Assembly: GCA_964586225.1 (NCBI GenBank)
Contig: CAZPHD010000001.1
Coordinates: forward strand, 248,001 to 312,000
Length of the DNA stretch: 64,000 bases
Direction of reading: 5' to 3'
Origin: JANJUB01 sp964586225
GTDB lineage: Bacteria > Armatimonadota > Fimbriimonadia > Fimbriimonadales > Fimbriimonadaceae
The position numbers were made by a program, and so were the translations under genes. Of the stretch, positions 1-8,934 are shown piece after piece. Position 1 is the stretch's first letter. Each line of letters starts with the position of its first letter. Under the pieces are notes generated by a model, which saw only the letters and a list, made by a program, of their open reading frames with translations, was not told where the DNA came from and searched no databases.

Positions 1-1395
1 CGTGAAGATGCGCCCGGCCTCGAACAGCCTGACATCCTTTGCGCCATTGCGACGGGCGGCATCGGCGAGACTCGGCAGGACGGAGTTGCGTAGCCAAGCG
101 ATCTCCGGCGAACCCGGATGCCGCGGCCCGATGCGTTCGCCGACCGCATCCAGCGGATGCACGTCACGAAGCGTGTGGCTCATGGCTTGCGAGAATCCTG
201 CGGCGAGGAGTTTGCCTCGGATGCGATCGATGGCGGCCTCCAGCGGGGGCAGTCCGCCCTGGGTGGTCGCGCCATAGGGGAGCGTTTCGGGAATGCGATC
301 GAAGCCGTGAATGCGCCCAACTTCCTCGATGAGGTCATCCTCACGGACGATGTCGGGCCGCCAGGTCGGGAGTTGCACGACGAACGGTTCGCCGTCGCCG
401 CTGACTTCAAACCCGAGGCGCTCAAGATAGCCCTTGGCTTCATGGGTGGTGACGTCCATGCCGAGCAGCCGCAGGCATCGCGACATACGCAGGTTGACGG
501 TGCCGAGCGTCGGCGGGTGGGCGTAGACATCGATGATGCCGGGCACGAGGGTCTTCACGCCGCCGCACTGCTGGAGCAGTTCAAGGTAGCGATTGAGGGC
601 AGCGACGACGCCTTCGGGATCGACGCTTCGCTCGAAGCGATAGCTCGCCTCGGTGGAGAGGCCCATCTGCTTACGGGTGCGGCGGACGGAGGTGTTGACG
701 AAGTGGGCGGATTCGAGGAGGACCCATTGGGTGGCGTCATTGACTTCGGTGGCGGCTCCGCCCATGATTCCCGCCGCGGCGACGGGCTTCAGCGCGTCGC
801 AGATCATCATCTGATCGCCGTTCAGTTCGTGCTCGACGTCGTTGAGTGTCTTGAGTTTCTCGCCCGGTCGGGCTTTGCGGACGACGATGCGGCCTTCGCG
901 CAAGGTCATATGGTCGAAGGCATGAAGCGGCTGGCCGAGTTCGAGCATGACGTAGTTCGAGAGGTCAACCACTAGCCCAAGCGGACGCCATCCCGCCTGG
1001 CGGATGCGGCGTTGGAGCCACTCCGGCGATTCGCCGTTGCTGACTTCCATCAAGCGGCAGGCGTACCGCGTGCAATCCTCGGTTTCGATGGCCACGGCCG
1101 TCTTCGCGCGAATATCGGCGGCGTTGGCGTCCTCGGCGGGGAAGCGGGCGACGGCTCGTCGGTACAACTCCGTCGGCTTCGCGGAGGCATCCTTGGCGAG
1201 AACCTCCCGAGCCAGCCCAAACACGCTCAGCCCATCGCCGCGATTCGAAACGACCTTGATGTCGAGGACGGGCTCGCCTTCGACATCTTCGATGCCTTCC
1301 AGTTCAAACCCGGCCATGGTCAGAAGATCGCCCAGCGCATCCGCCGACAGGGCAGATTCGACGTAGTCATGCAGCATCGAGATCGGGAATTTCAT
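1..1395 (-). CDS. pheT: Phenylalanine--tRNA ligase beta subunit, N-terminal part
   Basis: Beta subunit of phenylalanyl-tRNA synthetase, which charges tRNA-Phe together with PheS. The ATG is at 1395 and 465 codons are open to the window edge, where the frame reads RLFEAGRIF, a typical start of the catalytic-like core. Residues about 1-75 match the usual start but pass straight from MAGFELEGIEDVEGE to VSNRGDGLSVFGLAREV. In the usual bacterial protein about 110 residues of an EMAP-like tRNA-binding OB domain lie between these blocks, so that domain is absent. The B3/B4 region follows at about 100-290, then a B5-like region to about 400. It lies downstream of the thioesterase and kinase genes on the same strand with a 26-base gap, so co-transcription is likely. 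pheS is not in the window. Confidence 0.93.
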   Translation of the reverse strand, partial: MKFPISMLHDYVESALSADALGDLLTMAGFELEGIEDVEGEPVLDIKVVSNRGDGLSVFGLAREVLAKDASAKPTELYRRAVARFPAEDANAADIRAKTAVAIETEDCTRYACRLMEVSNGESPEWLQRRIRQAGWRPLGLVVDLSNYVMLELGQPLHAFDHMTLREGRIVVRKARPGEKLKTLNDVEHELNGDQMMICDALKPVAAAGIMGGAATEVNDATQWVLLESAHFVNTSVRRTRKQMGLSTEASYRFERSVDPEGVVAALNRYLELLQQCGGVKTLVPGIIDVYAHPPTLGTVNLRMSRCLRLLGMDVTTHEAKGYLERLGFEVSGDGEPFVVQLPTWRPDIVREDDLIEEVGRIHGFDRIPETLPYGATTQGGLPPLEAAIDRIRGKLLAAGFSQAMSHTLRDVHPLDAVGERIGPRHPGSPEIAWLRNSVLPSLADAARRNGAKDVRLFEAGRIFT

Positions 1396-1421
1396 GGTGG
1401 CGAGGTTCGAAAGTCTACCGG

Positions 1422-1844
1422 TTAGAGCCGAGGAAAGGCGTCGGGATCGCGTTCGAGCATCTCGCGGACGTCGGGTGGAATCGAGATCGCCTTGCGTTCG
1501 GACCCCATGAGCACGTGCCACGAATAGCCTTCGGTCAGGAGCCGTCCGTCTTCGGAAACGACCTCATAGGCAAATCGCATGGCGGCGCGTTTGACCTCGG
1601 GCATGCTGACCTTGATCGTGATCAGGTCGTCGTACTTGACTTCGCCTTTGTAGCGAACATGAACTTCGACGACGGGCAGCATGTAGCCCATCGATTCCAA
1701 CTGTTTGTACGTGAAGCCTCGATCTCGGCACCAAGCTCCGCGTGCGACCTCGAACCAATAGAGGTAGTTCGCGTAGTACGCGTGCCCCATCTGGTCGGTC
1801 TCGCCGTAGCGGACCCGAATCTGCTCCTCGGTAACCGTTCGCAC
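1422..1844 (-). CDS. Acyl-CoA thioesterase, YbgC/4HBT hotdog family
   Basis: A 140-residue single-domain hotdog protein. The N-terminal motif RYGETDQMGHAYYANY matches the 4HBT/YbgC active-site segment, with Asp17 as the expected catalytic residue and the adjacent helix YLYWFEVAR. Family members hydrolyse acyl-CoA or acyl-ACP thioesters in the cytoplasm; the substrate cannot be told from sequence. The gene starts 3 bases after the stop of the sensor kinase and precedes pheT, so the three form a probable operon. Length is normal for the family. Confidence 0.88.
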   Translation of the reverse strand: MRTVTEEQIRVRYGETDQMGHAYYANYLYWFEVARGAWCRDRGFTYKQLESMGYMLPVVEVHVRYKGEVKYDDLITIKVSMPEVKRAAMRFAYEVVSEDGRLLTEGYSWHVLMGSERKAISIPPDVREMLERDPDAFPRL

Positions 1845-1847
1845 AGC

Positions 1848-3572
1848 CTAGTGGTTGAGGGTCTTGGCTTCGCCGATGTTGATCTCGATCGGGATTCGGA
1901 ACAGGAAGGTTGATCCCTTTCCAACTTCCGATTCCACCCAGATCTTGCCCATATGGACCGATTCGACGAGATGCTTGACCAAGTAGAGCCCGAGGCCGGT
2001 TCCGTAGATCTTTCGATTGTCCTCGTTGTTCACCCGGTGGAACTTATCGAAGACTTTCGCAAGGTGATCCTTCGGAATGCCGAGGCCCTGATCTTCGACA
2101 CCGATGAGGAGGTGATCATCTTCGACGGTCGCGTGGACCGTGATGTCGCCGCCATTCGGCGAGTACTTGATCGCATTATTGAGCAGGTTCGTGAGAATCT
2201 GATCGAGTTTGTCCTCGTCGCCGATAATCGTCGGGATTTCGCCTCGTACGTCCAGTTTGATCTGGTGCTTATGGGTGGACTGGCGCTGGATGAGCACAAC
2301 CTTGTCAAGCAATGCACGAGCATCCACCCGCGTGTAGTTGGGCTTGAGCGACTCACCCGCCTCAATCCGCGAGGTGTTGAGGAGGTCATTGATCAGTCGC
2401 GTCAACCGATCGCACTCTTGGTCGATGATCATGTAGAACTCACGGCGCTCTTCGTTTGAGAAGCTATCGTCCATGAGGAGCGTGCTGACAAAGCCCTTGA
2501 TCGCGGTGAGTGGCGTTCGAAGCTCGTGCGACGCCATCGCAACGAAGCTCGACTTCATCTTGTCGATGAGGCGAATCTCGGTGACATCAATGAAGATCGC
2601 GACCACGCCGAGGTCCTTACCCTCGTCGCTCTTCACCTGGGCGGCTTGAACTTGATAGTGGCGCTCCGCGTTTCCGAGCGTGACGACAATGTCCTGGCTG
2701 ATGTTTTCATCGCCGCGCATCGCGGACTGGAGAACATCTCGGAACACATCGCGGCTGTCGCTTTGAACAACGTCAAGATAGTTCTTGCCCAGCGCTTCGG
2801 CGTCAACGCTGAAAATCGCTCTTGCCGAAGCGTTGATCTGGCTGATCCTTCCTTCCGGCGATACGAGCATCAGACCTGCGGCAAGCGATTCAAAGGTTTG
2901 AAGGAGTTCTTCGCGCTCTTCGACGACTTCGCGGTAGAGCTGAAGATTGGCGATGATCGAGCCGACGTTCCGCGCCATGCGCTCGAGTAGGCGGACATCC
3001 TCGTCATTGAAATCTTCGCCGTGGCGCTTGTTGAAGGCGTGGAGGACGCCGATCGTGGTGCGCTCAATGACGCGGTTTTCTTCGTCACGCTTTTCGATGA
3101 CGAGCGGCACCGTGATGCCATTCGAGACGTGCAGGAGCGAGAACGGATCCTTTTGGGTTCGAGGATCATTCGTCGCGTCGTGGAAGATCAGCGGTTCGCT
3201 GTCGCGGAAGACCTGCCCGGAGACGCCCTGTGTCGCGCGGACTCGGAACAGGGACAGGCGGTCCTCTTCGATGCCGTAAGCGGGCGGAATCCCGATCAGT
3301 TCACCGCGTTCGCGGTCGTAGAACATGATCGCGATCTTCTCGGCTTGCAGGATCATCGCGATGCGCTGGACAAGGCGGCGAAGCGTAACGTCGGCTTCAT
3401 TGATCGGCGTGACTTCGATCTGCCCTTCGTTGCGCGCATGTTGTCGACTCTCCGAAGAGAGTCGGCCTTCCAGTTCTTGGATGCGCGTTTGCGCTTCCTC
3501 GAGCTGCCTCAGCAACTCATTGGGTTCAGGCAACTCGTTGGGTTCCGACATACTCTCCGTTGCTCCAATCAT
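1848..3572 (-). CDS. Sensor histidine kinase with GAF and PAS domains
   Basis: A soluble sensor kinase of 574 residues with no membrane segment. Order: short coiled coil (about 15-45), GAF domain (about 60-215), PAS domain (about 225-330), HisKA with the phospho-acceptor motif ASHELRTPL (His near 350), then HATPase_c with the N box (LLNNAIKYSPNGG), DQGLGIP and GTGLGLYL. The known role is autophosphorylation and transfer to a response regulator; no regulator gene is nearby, so it is an orphan kinase. The start was set at the ATG at 3572 because GGAGG lies 10 bases upstream; a TTG three codons earlier abuts that Shine-Dalgarno and is less plausible. It is divergent from the LON-domain gene across 75 bases. 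Confidence 0.9.
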   Translation of the reverse strand: MIGATESMSEPNELPEPNELLRQLEEAQTRIQELEGRLSSESRQHARNEGQIEVTPINEADVTLRRLVQRIAMILQAEKIAIMFYDRERGELIGIPPAYGIEEDRLSLFRVRATQGVSGQVFRDSEPLIFHDATNDPRTQKDPFSLLHVSNGITVPLVIEKRDEENRVIERTTIGVLHAFNKRHGEDFNDEDVRLLERMARNVGSIIANLQLYREVVEEREELLQTFESLAAGLMLVSPEGRISQINASARAIFSVDAEALGKNYLDVVQSDSRDVFRDVLQSAMRGDENISQDIVVTLGNAERHYQVQAAQVKSDEGKDLGVVAIFIDVTEIRLIDKMKSSFVAMASHELRTPLTAIKGFVSTLLMDDSFSNEERREFYMIIDQECDRLTRLINDLLNTSRIEAGESLKPNYTRVDARALLDKVVLIQRQSTHKHQIKLDVRGEIPTIIGDEDKLDQILTNLLNNAIKYSPNGGDITVHATVEDDHLLIGVEDQGLGIPKDHLAKVFDKFHRVNNEDNRKIYGTGLGLYLVKHLVESVHMGKIWVESEVGKGSTFLFRIPIEINIGEAKTLNH

Positions 3573-3631
3573 ATCTGACAATCCTCCATAGATTACCTTC
3601 CGTGTTCCGACTCAGATTTGATGGAAGGGCA

Positions 3632-3650
3632 TATAATGCAATCTGGCATG
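3632..3650 (+). promoter_or_regulatory. -10 box giving a near-leaderless start for the LON-domain gene
   Basis: TATAAT at 3632-3637 is followed after only 10 bases by the ATG at 3648. Transcription would begin about 3644-3646, leaving almost no 5' leader. The -35 (about 3609-3614, GACTCA) is weak. Confidence 0.6.
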
Positions 3651-4319
3651 GCCCAACCGCCCCTCGAAGAGCTGCCGTTGTTCCCGCTCAGCACGGTTCT
3701 GTTCCCCTATGTGCCGATGCGGCTTCATGTGTTTGAAGACCGTTACCGCCAACTTGTTCACGACTGTTTGCGCGATGATCGCCCGCTAGGGATCGTTTTG
3801 ATCCGAAGTGGCTCCGAAGTTGGCGGCCCCGCCGACCCTCACCTGGTGGGCACCGTTGTTCGCATCTTGAAGGTGGACACCTATGATGACGGGACCATGG
3901 ACATTCAAGTTCATGGCTCCGAGCGTTTCCGCATCCGGAGGCTCGATGAGCAGAAGCCGTATCTCGTGGGCTTTGTTGAACCGGTCGAAGAGCTTGAGAT
4001 CGAAGACACGCCGCGTCGCGATGCGCTCGTGATGCGGGCACGCGAGGATTTCGAGGCCTGGGTGAAGATGAAGCTCGCGCGCCGCGATATGGAGGTGCGG
4101 GTGCGCCTGCCGGATGAACCGCTTCAGTTGTCCTTTGCCATCGCGAACACGCTGCCCATTTCGAATCTGGACAAGCAACGGATGCTTGAAATGACAGACA
4201 CCTTGGAACGCCTAGGCGGGCTGATCCCGCTCATTGACGAGCAGTTGGTCGAGTCGCGGGAGCCCGCACCCCACCGCGTTTCCCCGAGCGATCTTGAGGA
4301 GTGGGTTTACCGCAACTAG
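3648..4319 (+). CDS. LON substrate-binding-domain protein
   Basis: A 223-residue protein consisting of the N-terminal LON (PUA-like) domain alone. The motif LPLFPLSTVLFPYVPMRLHVFEDRY near residue 7 is the usual opening, seen in Lon proteases and in stand-alone YcbX-unrelated LON-domain proteins. There is no AAA or protease domain, so it is not a protease. Family members are thought to bind proteins, but no reaction is known. The start is placed at 3648, because a longer reading from 3618 would lie over the -10 box. A full Lon is encoded at 36571-39024. Confidence 0.85.
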   Translation: MAQPPLEELPLFPLSTVLFPYVPMRLHVFEDRYRQLVHDCLRDDRPLGIVLIRSGSEVGGPADPHLVGTVVRILKVDTYDDGTMDIQVHGSERFRIRRLDEQKPYLVGFVEPVEELEIEDTPRRDALVMRAREDFEAWVKMKLARRDMEVRVRLPDEPLQLSFAIANTLPISNLDKQRMLEMTDTLERLGGLIPLIDEQLVESREPAPHRVSPSDLEEWVYRN

Positions 4320-4456
4320 ACTCTTTAGAGGAGCTCGTGAGATGCACCGCGAGTTCAAACCACGAGGACACTGGCTGGTTTTCTGCCAGCGTTTCAGACT
4401 TTTGCGCGGAAGTGTTAACCCCTGTGCACCAGCCTCGTTCGTCCCGACGCTGGCCG

Positions 4457-4702
4457 CTACATCTTCAGTTTCACTTCCTCAAGGCTCAACCCCGCGACCT
4501 CAACGCGCTTGTTCCGGTGCTTGTGTCCCGCAACAAGCGTCACCTTTGACTTCGCTACTCCCAGTTGGCCGGCCAAGTAGGCCAACAAAGCTCCATTCGC
4601 TTGACCATCGGTTGGGGCCGCGGTTAGCCACACCTTGAGCGTGTCGCCTTCCCAAGCGTGGGTCTGACGCTTGGCACGGGGCTGAACGCGGACGTCAATC
4701 AT
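4457..4702 (-). CDS. DUF167/YggU family protein
   Basis: An 81-residue protein with the DUF167 pattern: IDVRVQPRAKR at the start, then VWLTAAPTDGQANGALLAYLA and VAGHKHRNKRVEV. The fold is known from E. coli YggU, but the function is not. It overlaps the end of the DUF3084 gene by 4 bases (ATGA type) and is the last gene of the Lpt-type operon. The 137 bases to the LON-domain gene hold only a small hairpin and no recognisable terminator. Confidence 0.85.
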   Translation of the reverse strand: MIDVRVQPRAKRQTHAWEGDTLKVWLTAAPTDGQANGALLAYLAGQLGVAKSKVTLVAGHKHRNKRVEVAGLSLEEVKLKM

Positions 4703-6186
4703 CGCAATCGAAACTCAATCAGCAGCGGCCCGCCGGCGCGGGTCTGTTGCTTGGCGATCGCCTGAAGGCGAACCACTCGCTGCAAGTTCTGAATGCTTGA
4801 GACCAACTCGTAAACTTCGGCCGGAGTGATCCGGCCCACTTCCCCGCCCTCGCCGATGATCATGCGCCGATCGACGGCACGCTGCCGGACCGTGCCGCTC
4901 AACAGGCCAGTGACTTGCTCAATGATCCGGCTTGCCGATGCATTCGCCTCAACCCGCTCCTCGCCTAACAACTCTCCCTCGGCAAACACGACCGGGTTGT
5001 TGAAGATCTGCACATCCAAAGCGACGAACTGACCACGGAAGACATTCATGGGCGTGCGGATCAGGAGGAGGCTCTCCTCGCCCCGGCCGGTCAGCGCCCG
5101 CACGATGGCCTCGCGTTGCTGCGCGACGGTCACCTTTTGGCCATTGTTGAGGGTGAACTCCATCAGCCCCGCGCCAAGGTCTTCTCGAGCTCCACGTTCG
5201 ATCGCAACACTCTCGGCCTGACCGAGGGCGGCATCGAGTGCCCGCTGCGCTTCGGTCGCACTCAGCTGTCGACTGACGGGCAGTCTCGCCAACTCTTCGC
5301 CTACGTTGAAGATGATGCGCTCACGCAGCGACGCCGTCGCAAAGTTATCCAGGTTTCGTTCGGCAAAGCTGAGGTTGATCTGGGTCTGCTGCAGGGCCTG
5401 GCTCGCCTTCTCCAGTTCACCTTCGAGTTTAGTCAGCGCGTCCCGGTAGGTGGCTTCGGCTTCGGCGAGGGCGTCTTGCTTTTGCTTGAGTTGCTTCTGC
5501 AGGGACTCGAGATTGCCCTCGCCCTTGCGGATGTCCTCCTGCAACTGAGCGATATCTTCATTGAGGTCAACGACCTGGTCATTCGCCTCGTCAGTCTGCT
5601 TCTTTAGCGCGCCGAAACTTTGCCGCAGTGAAGCGAGATCTTGCTTTGAGGTCGTAAGGTCGGACTGCACCTTCGTGAGCGTCGCTTGCCGATCCTTGAC
5701 CTGACTTCCCAACTCGAAAACCTTCCGGTCGAGTCCACTGGCCTTCTTGAGAGCCTCTTCCGCCCGCCGCTGAGACTCCGACGCCTGAGCTGAATACTGC
5801 TCGGACTGTTTACGACCACGTTCTAGCGACTGCTCAAGGTCGGCGACAAACGACTCCAACTGCCGAATCTTTGTCCGGACCGACTCATACTGTTCAACCG
5901 CCCGCTTACGATCAGACTCCGCGTTTCGAGCGTCTTGCACGGCTTTGTAACCGCGTTGAATCCAGTGACGGGCTTCGGCGCTGACGATCACCAAAACGAG
6001 AATCGCGAGCAGCGGGGCCAGGACACCTGCCGTGAACACGATGATCTCGGCCGTGCGGCGGGGTCGCAACTTGCCCAGCCGCAGGCGCTTCTTGCCCAGC
6101 TCTCGCCCAAACCGGTCGGCATAGAGCGCGATAAACCCGCCGAGAACGACCACCAAAATAACAAAGAGCAGGCTGGTTCTATCCAT
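4699..6186 (-). CDS. DUF3084 membrane-anchored coiled-coil protein
   Basis: A 495-residue protein with two predicted membrane helices at the N-terminus (about 5-25 and 48-70), a long coiled coil from about 80 to 285 rich in Glu, Gln and Lys, and a C-terminal globular part of about 210 residues. The pattern matches DUF3084, known from cyanobacteria and Deinococcus-type bacteria, with no established function. The ATG at 6186 overlaps the TAA stop of the LptF/G gene, so translation is coupled. Its position inside the LPS-transport operon suggests a role in envelope assembly; this is inference from context only. Confidence 0.75.
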   Translation of the reverse strand: MDRTSLLFVILVVVLGGFIALYADRFGRELGKKRLRLGKLRPRRTAEIIVFTAGVLAPLLAILVLVIVSAEARHWIQRGYKAVQDARNAESDRKRAVEQYESVRTKIRQLESFVADLEQSLERGRKQSEQYSAQASESQRRAEEALKKASGLDRKVFELGSQVKDRQATLTKVQSDLTTSKQDLASLRQSFGALKKQTDEANDQVVDLNEDIAQLQEDIRKGEGNLESLQKQLKQKQDALAEAEATYRDALTKLEGELEKASQALQQTQINLSFAERNLDNFATASLRERIIFNVGEELARLPVSRQLSATEAQRALDAALGQAESVAIERGAREDLGAGLMEFTLNNGQKVTVAQQREAIVRALTGRGEESLLLIRTPMNVFRGQFVALDVQIFNNPVVFAEGELLGEERVEANASASRIIEQVTGLLSGTVRQRAVDRRMIIGEGGEVGRITPAEVYELVSSIQNLQRVVRLQAIAKQQTRAGGPLLIEFRLR

Positions 6187-7292
6187 TACATGTTCTTCCG
6201 GTGGATCGTGTACGCGGCAACGAGCATGCCGATGACAATAGGCGTAAAGCTGGCGGCGGACGGCGGAATCTTGCCCCCGAGCGCGAACTGAGCCATGAAG
6301 TTCACCGTCATCATGTACGCAAAGATGATGATGACCGACATCCAGAAGCCCGAAGCGGCCCCGGTGCGGTGATTTCGGATGCCCAGCGGCGCGCCGACCA
6401 GTCCAAACACCATCGCCGATAGCGGAAGCGCAAGCTTGTTCCAGTAGCCGAACTCCAGGTTGCGAAGCTGGTTCTGCGGGAACGTCGGGCTGAGCTTGGC
6501 CAATCGGATGCGCTCCTGCATTTGCCCCATGCTGAAGCTGTCGAGGTCCTTGAGACGGCTCGCCGCGATGTCGTCAATCTTGGGCGGCTGGGCGACCTCC
6601 GACGGCCAGATATCTTTCACGATGATGGGGAACTTGAGGTCGTAGTCAAAAAGCTTGGCCTCGCCATCGACGCTCCAGTTGTCAGCGTCGGTGAAGCGCA
6701 GCCGTTCCGCGTGCAGGTTCCAACTGGGATTGCCGTTCTTCTGGTAGGTGTGCACCCACACTTCGCGAAGCGAGCGCTCCTGCAGATTGAAGTCGAGCGC
6801 CGAAATCATCGCGATCACCTTGCCGTCCTTAGGATCATTGACGACGTGGAAGATCGGCTCGCCGCGCATCTGGATGCGCTTTTCGATGTCGCCGCGAAGC
6901 GCGAACCCCTGGTAGGCCGCCCACGGCACGATCGTCTCGTTGACGATGAACGCGAAGAGCGCCACGGCGGCGCCAAACACGCCGACGGGAAGCATGATGC
7001 GGCCCACGCTCGACCCCGCGGCCCGCAATGCCACCACTTCGCTATCGCTACTCAGGCGACCAAACGCCAAGAGTGCCGCGAGCAACACGGCCATCGAGAA
7101 TGTCTTGACCATCACGCCCGGCAAAAGCAACACGGTCAGCTTGAGGATCGTCGAGAGCGGGATGCCCGACACGACATAGTCGGTGAGCTTAAACAGGTAC
7201 GTGCCCGCCATGATGAGCACGGTAAAGATGCCCACTCCGAAACCCCACGGACCGATGAGTTCGCCGAGGATCAGCCGATCCAGTCGCTTCAA
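6186..7292 (-). CDS. LptF/LptG family permease (YjgP/YjgQ)
   Basis: A 368-residue inner-membrane protein with three N-terminal helices, a large periplasmic beta-jellyroll segment (about 135-265) and three C-terminal helices, the normal LptF/LptG plan. Motifs: LDRLILGELIGPWGFG at the start and PLSAMVFGLVGAPLGIR near residue 295. The known role is extraction of lipopolysaccharide from the inner membrane with LptB. Only one such gene is present in the operon, whereas Proteobacteria have two. The start is TTG at 7292, overlapping the LptB stop (TTGA) with GGAGG 7 bases upstream. Confidence 0.92.
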   Translation of the reverse strand: MKRLDRLILGELIGPWGFGVGIFTVLIMAGTYLFKLTDYVVSGIPLSTILKLTVLLLPGVMVKTFSMAVLLAALLAFGRLSSDSEVVALRAAGSSVGRIMLPVGVFGAAVALFAFIVNETIVPWAAYQGFALRGDIEKRIQMRGEPIFHVVNDPKDGKVIAMISALDFNLQERSLREVWVHTYQKNGNPSWNLHAERLRFTDADNWSVDGEAKLFDYDLKFPIIVKDIWPSEVAQPPKIDDIAASRLKDLDSFSMGQMQERIRLAKLSPTFPQNQLRNLEFGYWNKLALPLSAMVFGLVGAPLGIRNHRTGAASGFWMSVIIIFAYMMTVNFMAQFALGGKIPPSAASFTPIVIGMLVAAYTIHRKNM

Positions 7293-8074
7293 GCCTCGGC
7301 CTCCGGCGGCTTGTCCTCTTCGGGCTTGGGTTGGAGATCGGCTTGCTTCCAGGCGTCGGTTCCGAACTGCTCGCCCAAGTAGTGCTTGCGAACGAGTGGG
7401 TCTTCGGCGATCTCCGTGCCCTTGCCCTGGGCGATGATCTCACCGTCGATCAGGATGTAGTTGCGGTCCGTGATCCGCAGGGTCGCGGCGACGTTGTGGT
7501 CGGTGATGAGGATGCCGATGTTCTGCCGTTTGAGCCGGAAGATGATCTCTTGGATCTCCTCGATCGTCACCGGGTCGATTCCCGTGAAGGGTTCGTCGAG
7601 AAGAATGAACTTCGGTTCGGTCGCGAGGGCCCGAGCAATCTCGACGCGCCGCCGCTCGCCGCCGGAGAGGACGTTGCCTTGTCGATCCAGCAGCGCGGTG
7701 ATGTGTAGCTCTTCGGCGAGTTGAGTGATCTTGTCGTCTTGTTCTTTTCGGGTTCGCCCGGCAAGCTCGAGCACGAGGCGCAAATTGTCGCGAACGCTCA
7801 GCTTGCGAAACACGCTGGGCTCTTGGGGCAGGTAGCCCACGCCCGCCCGGGCACGCTGATACATCGGCCATTTCGTGACCACTTGGTCATCAAGCAAGAC
7901 CGCCCCTTGGGTTGGACGAACAAGACCCGTCACCATGTAAAACGTGGTCGTCTTGCCGGCGCCATTGGGTCCGAGTAAGCCGACAATCTCGCCTTGCTCC
8001 ATTGAGAAGGTCACGCCTCGGACGACGGTGCGTCCCTTGTATTTCTTGACCAAGTCGCGGCCGGTGATGGTCAA
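7289..8074 (-). CDS. lptB: LPS export ABC transporter ATP-binding protein LptB
   Basis: A 261-residue ABC ATPase that powers LPS extraction. Walker A GPNGAGKTTTF is near residue 36, the Q-loop YLPQEPSVFRKL near 81, the signature LSGGERRRVEIARAL near 136, Walker B FILLDEPFTGIDP near 155, and the H-loop ITDHNV near 191. The sequence pattern with VFRKLSV is the LptB subtype. The C-terminus carries about 20 extra acidic residues. The start is TTG at 8074 with GGAGG about 9 bases before it, overlapping the stop of the LptA-like gene. Confidence 0.95.
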   Translation of the reverse strand: MTITGRDLVKKYKGRTVVRGVTFSMEQGEIVGLLGPNGAGKTTTFYMVTGLVRPTQGAVLLDDQVVTKWPMYQRARAGVGYLPQEPSVFRKLSVRDNLRLVLELAGRTRKEQDDKITQLAEELHITALLDRQGNVLSGGERRRVEIARALATEPKFILLDEPFTGIDPVTIEEIQEIIFRLKRQNIGILITDHNVAATLRITDRNYILIDGEIIAQGKGTEIAEDPLVRKHYLGEQFGTDAWKQADLQPKPEEDKPPEAEA

Positions 8075-8934
8075 CGCGAGCCGCCTCCGCGCTTGTCTTG
8101 AACGACGGTCTTGCCCGGATCGCCCTCAAGTTCGATCGACTCGATTTCGCCATCCTTAGTGAGCGTCACGGTCGCCAGCCTGACTCCGGAGATGTCGCCG
8201 CCGAGGCTCGGATCATCGCCGCTGATGCGGACTTTGCCCGTAAAGACGATCGTGCGCTTGGCGTCGTCGAACACCATCTTGTCGGCGAGTCCCGTCAAGT
8301 TGTACTTGGCGGGCTTGCCATCGTCGCCAACACGGCTGCCGGTCATGGTGAGCTTGACGGGGCCGTTCAGTGTGGCCGCCTTGACCGCGTTGGCGGTCGC
8401 CCCTTGCTCGCTGAGCGAGATAACACCGGAGCTTCCGGTCGCGGTCATCGCCTGGCTTGCGCCGGGGTCGGATCGCGTCAAGGTGACGTTGCCTCGCACG
8501 GTGACCTCTCTCTTGCCGCCATCGTAATCAGCGGACGCTGCGCGGATGTTGGCGGTCTGCTTCTCCCTCGAAGCGGCATTGGCTGATGCTCGCGTAAAGT
8601 CAGCCGCGATTCCCCCCGACATCGTTGCCGTTTGCAGTCGGTAAGCCTTGTCTTTGTCGAGAAGCACCAGACACTCCAGCCCGCCTGCCTCTACGCGAAT
8701 GTTCTCCTTCTCCCACGTCGCCAGGAGCTTCTTGCCCGCGAGCGTGCTCACCGTAAACTTCAGCCGGTTGCTGCCGAGGTTCTGATAGCTCATCTTGGAG
8801 AAGCCGCGCACCCACATATTGCCCGCCTTGTCCTTGATTTCGGGAACCTGGACGGGCGTGCTTGATTGGCTCACGGCAATGCCGACGGCGAGGGCCGCGA
8901 GTCCAACAACAAAGAGGGAGTGAGAGAGTTTCAT
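8071..8934 (-). CDS. LptA/OstA-like periplasmic LPS-transport protein
   Basis: A 287-residue secreted protein with a signal peptide (hydrophobic core about 6-22, cleavage near AVSQS). The rest is predicted beta-rich with spaced short strands such as ASADYDGGKREVTVRGNVTLT, the OstA/LptA jellyroll pattern. In the known pathway LptA forms the periplasmic bridge between LptC and LptD. Assignment rests on this pattern and on its place between lptB and the LptC-like gene; identity is low enough that LptC is an alternative. The ATG overlaps the TGA of the upstream gene. Confidence 0.7.
   Translation of the reverse strand: MKLSHSLFVVGLAALAVGIAVSQSSTPVQVPEIKDKAGNMWVRGFSKMSYQNLGSNRLKFTVSTLAGKKLLATWEKENIRVEAGGLECLVLLDKDKAYRLQTATMSGGIAADFTRASANAASREKQTANIRAASADYDGGKREVTVRGNVTLTRSDPGASQAMTATGSSGVISLSEQGATANAVKAATLNGPVKLTMTGSRVGDDGKPAKYNLTGLADKMVFDDAKRTIVFTGKVRISGDDPSLGGDISGVRLATVTLTKDGEIESIELEGDPGKTVVQDKRGGGSR

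Noticed and set aside
118..975. Long open frame on the plus strand opposite pheT
   Set aside because: It mirrors the codons of the clear pheT frame, has no start signal and no recognisable protein; GC-rich genes often give such shadows.
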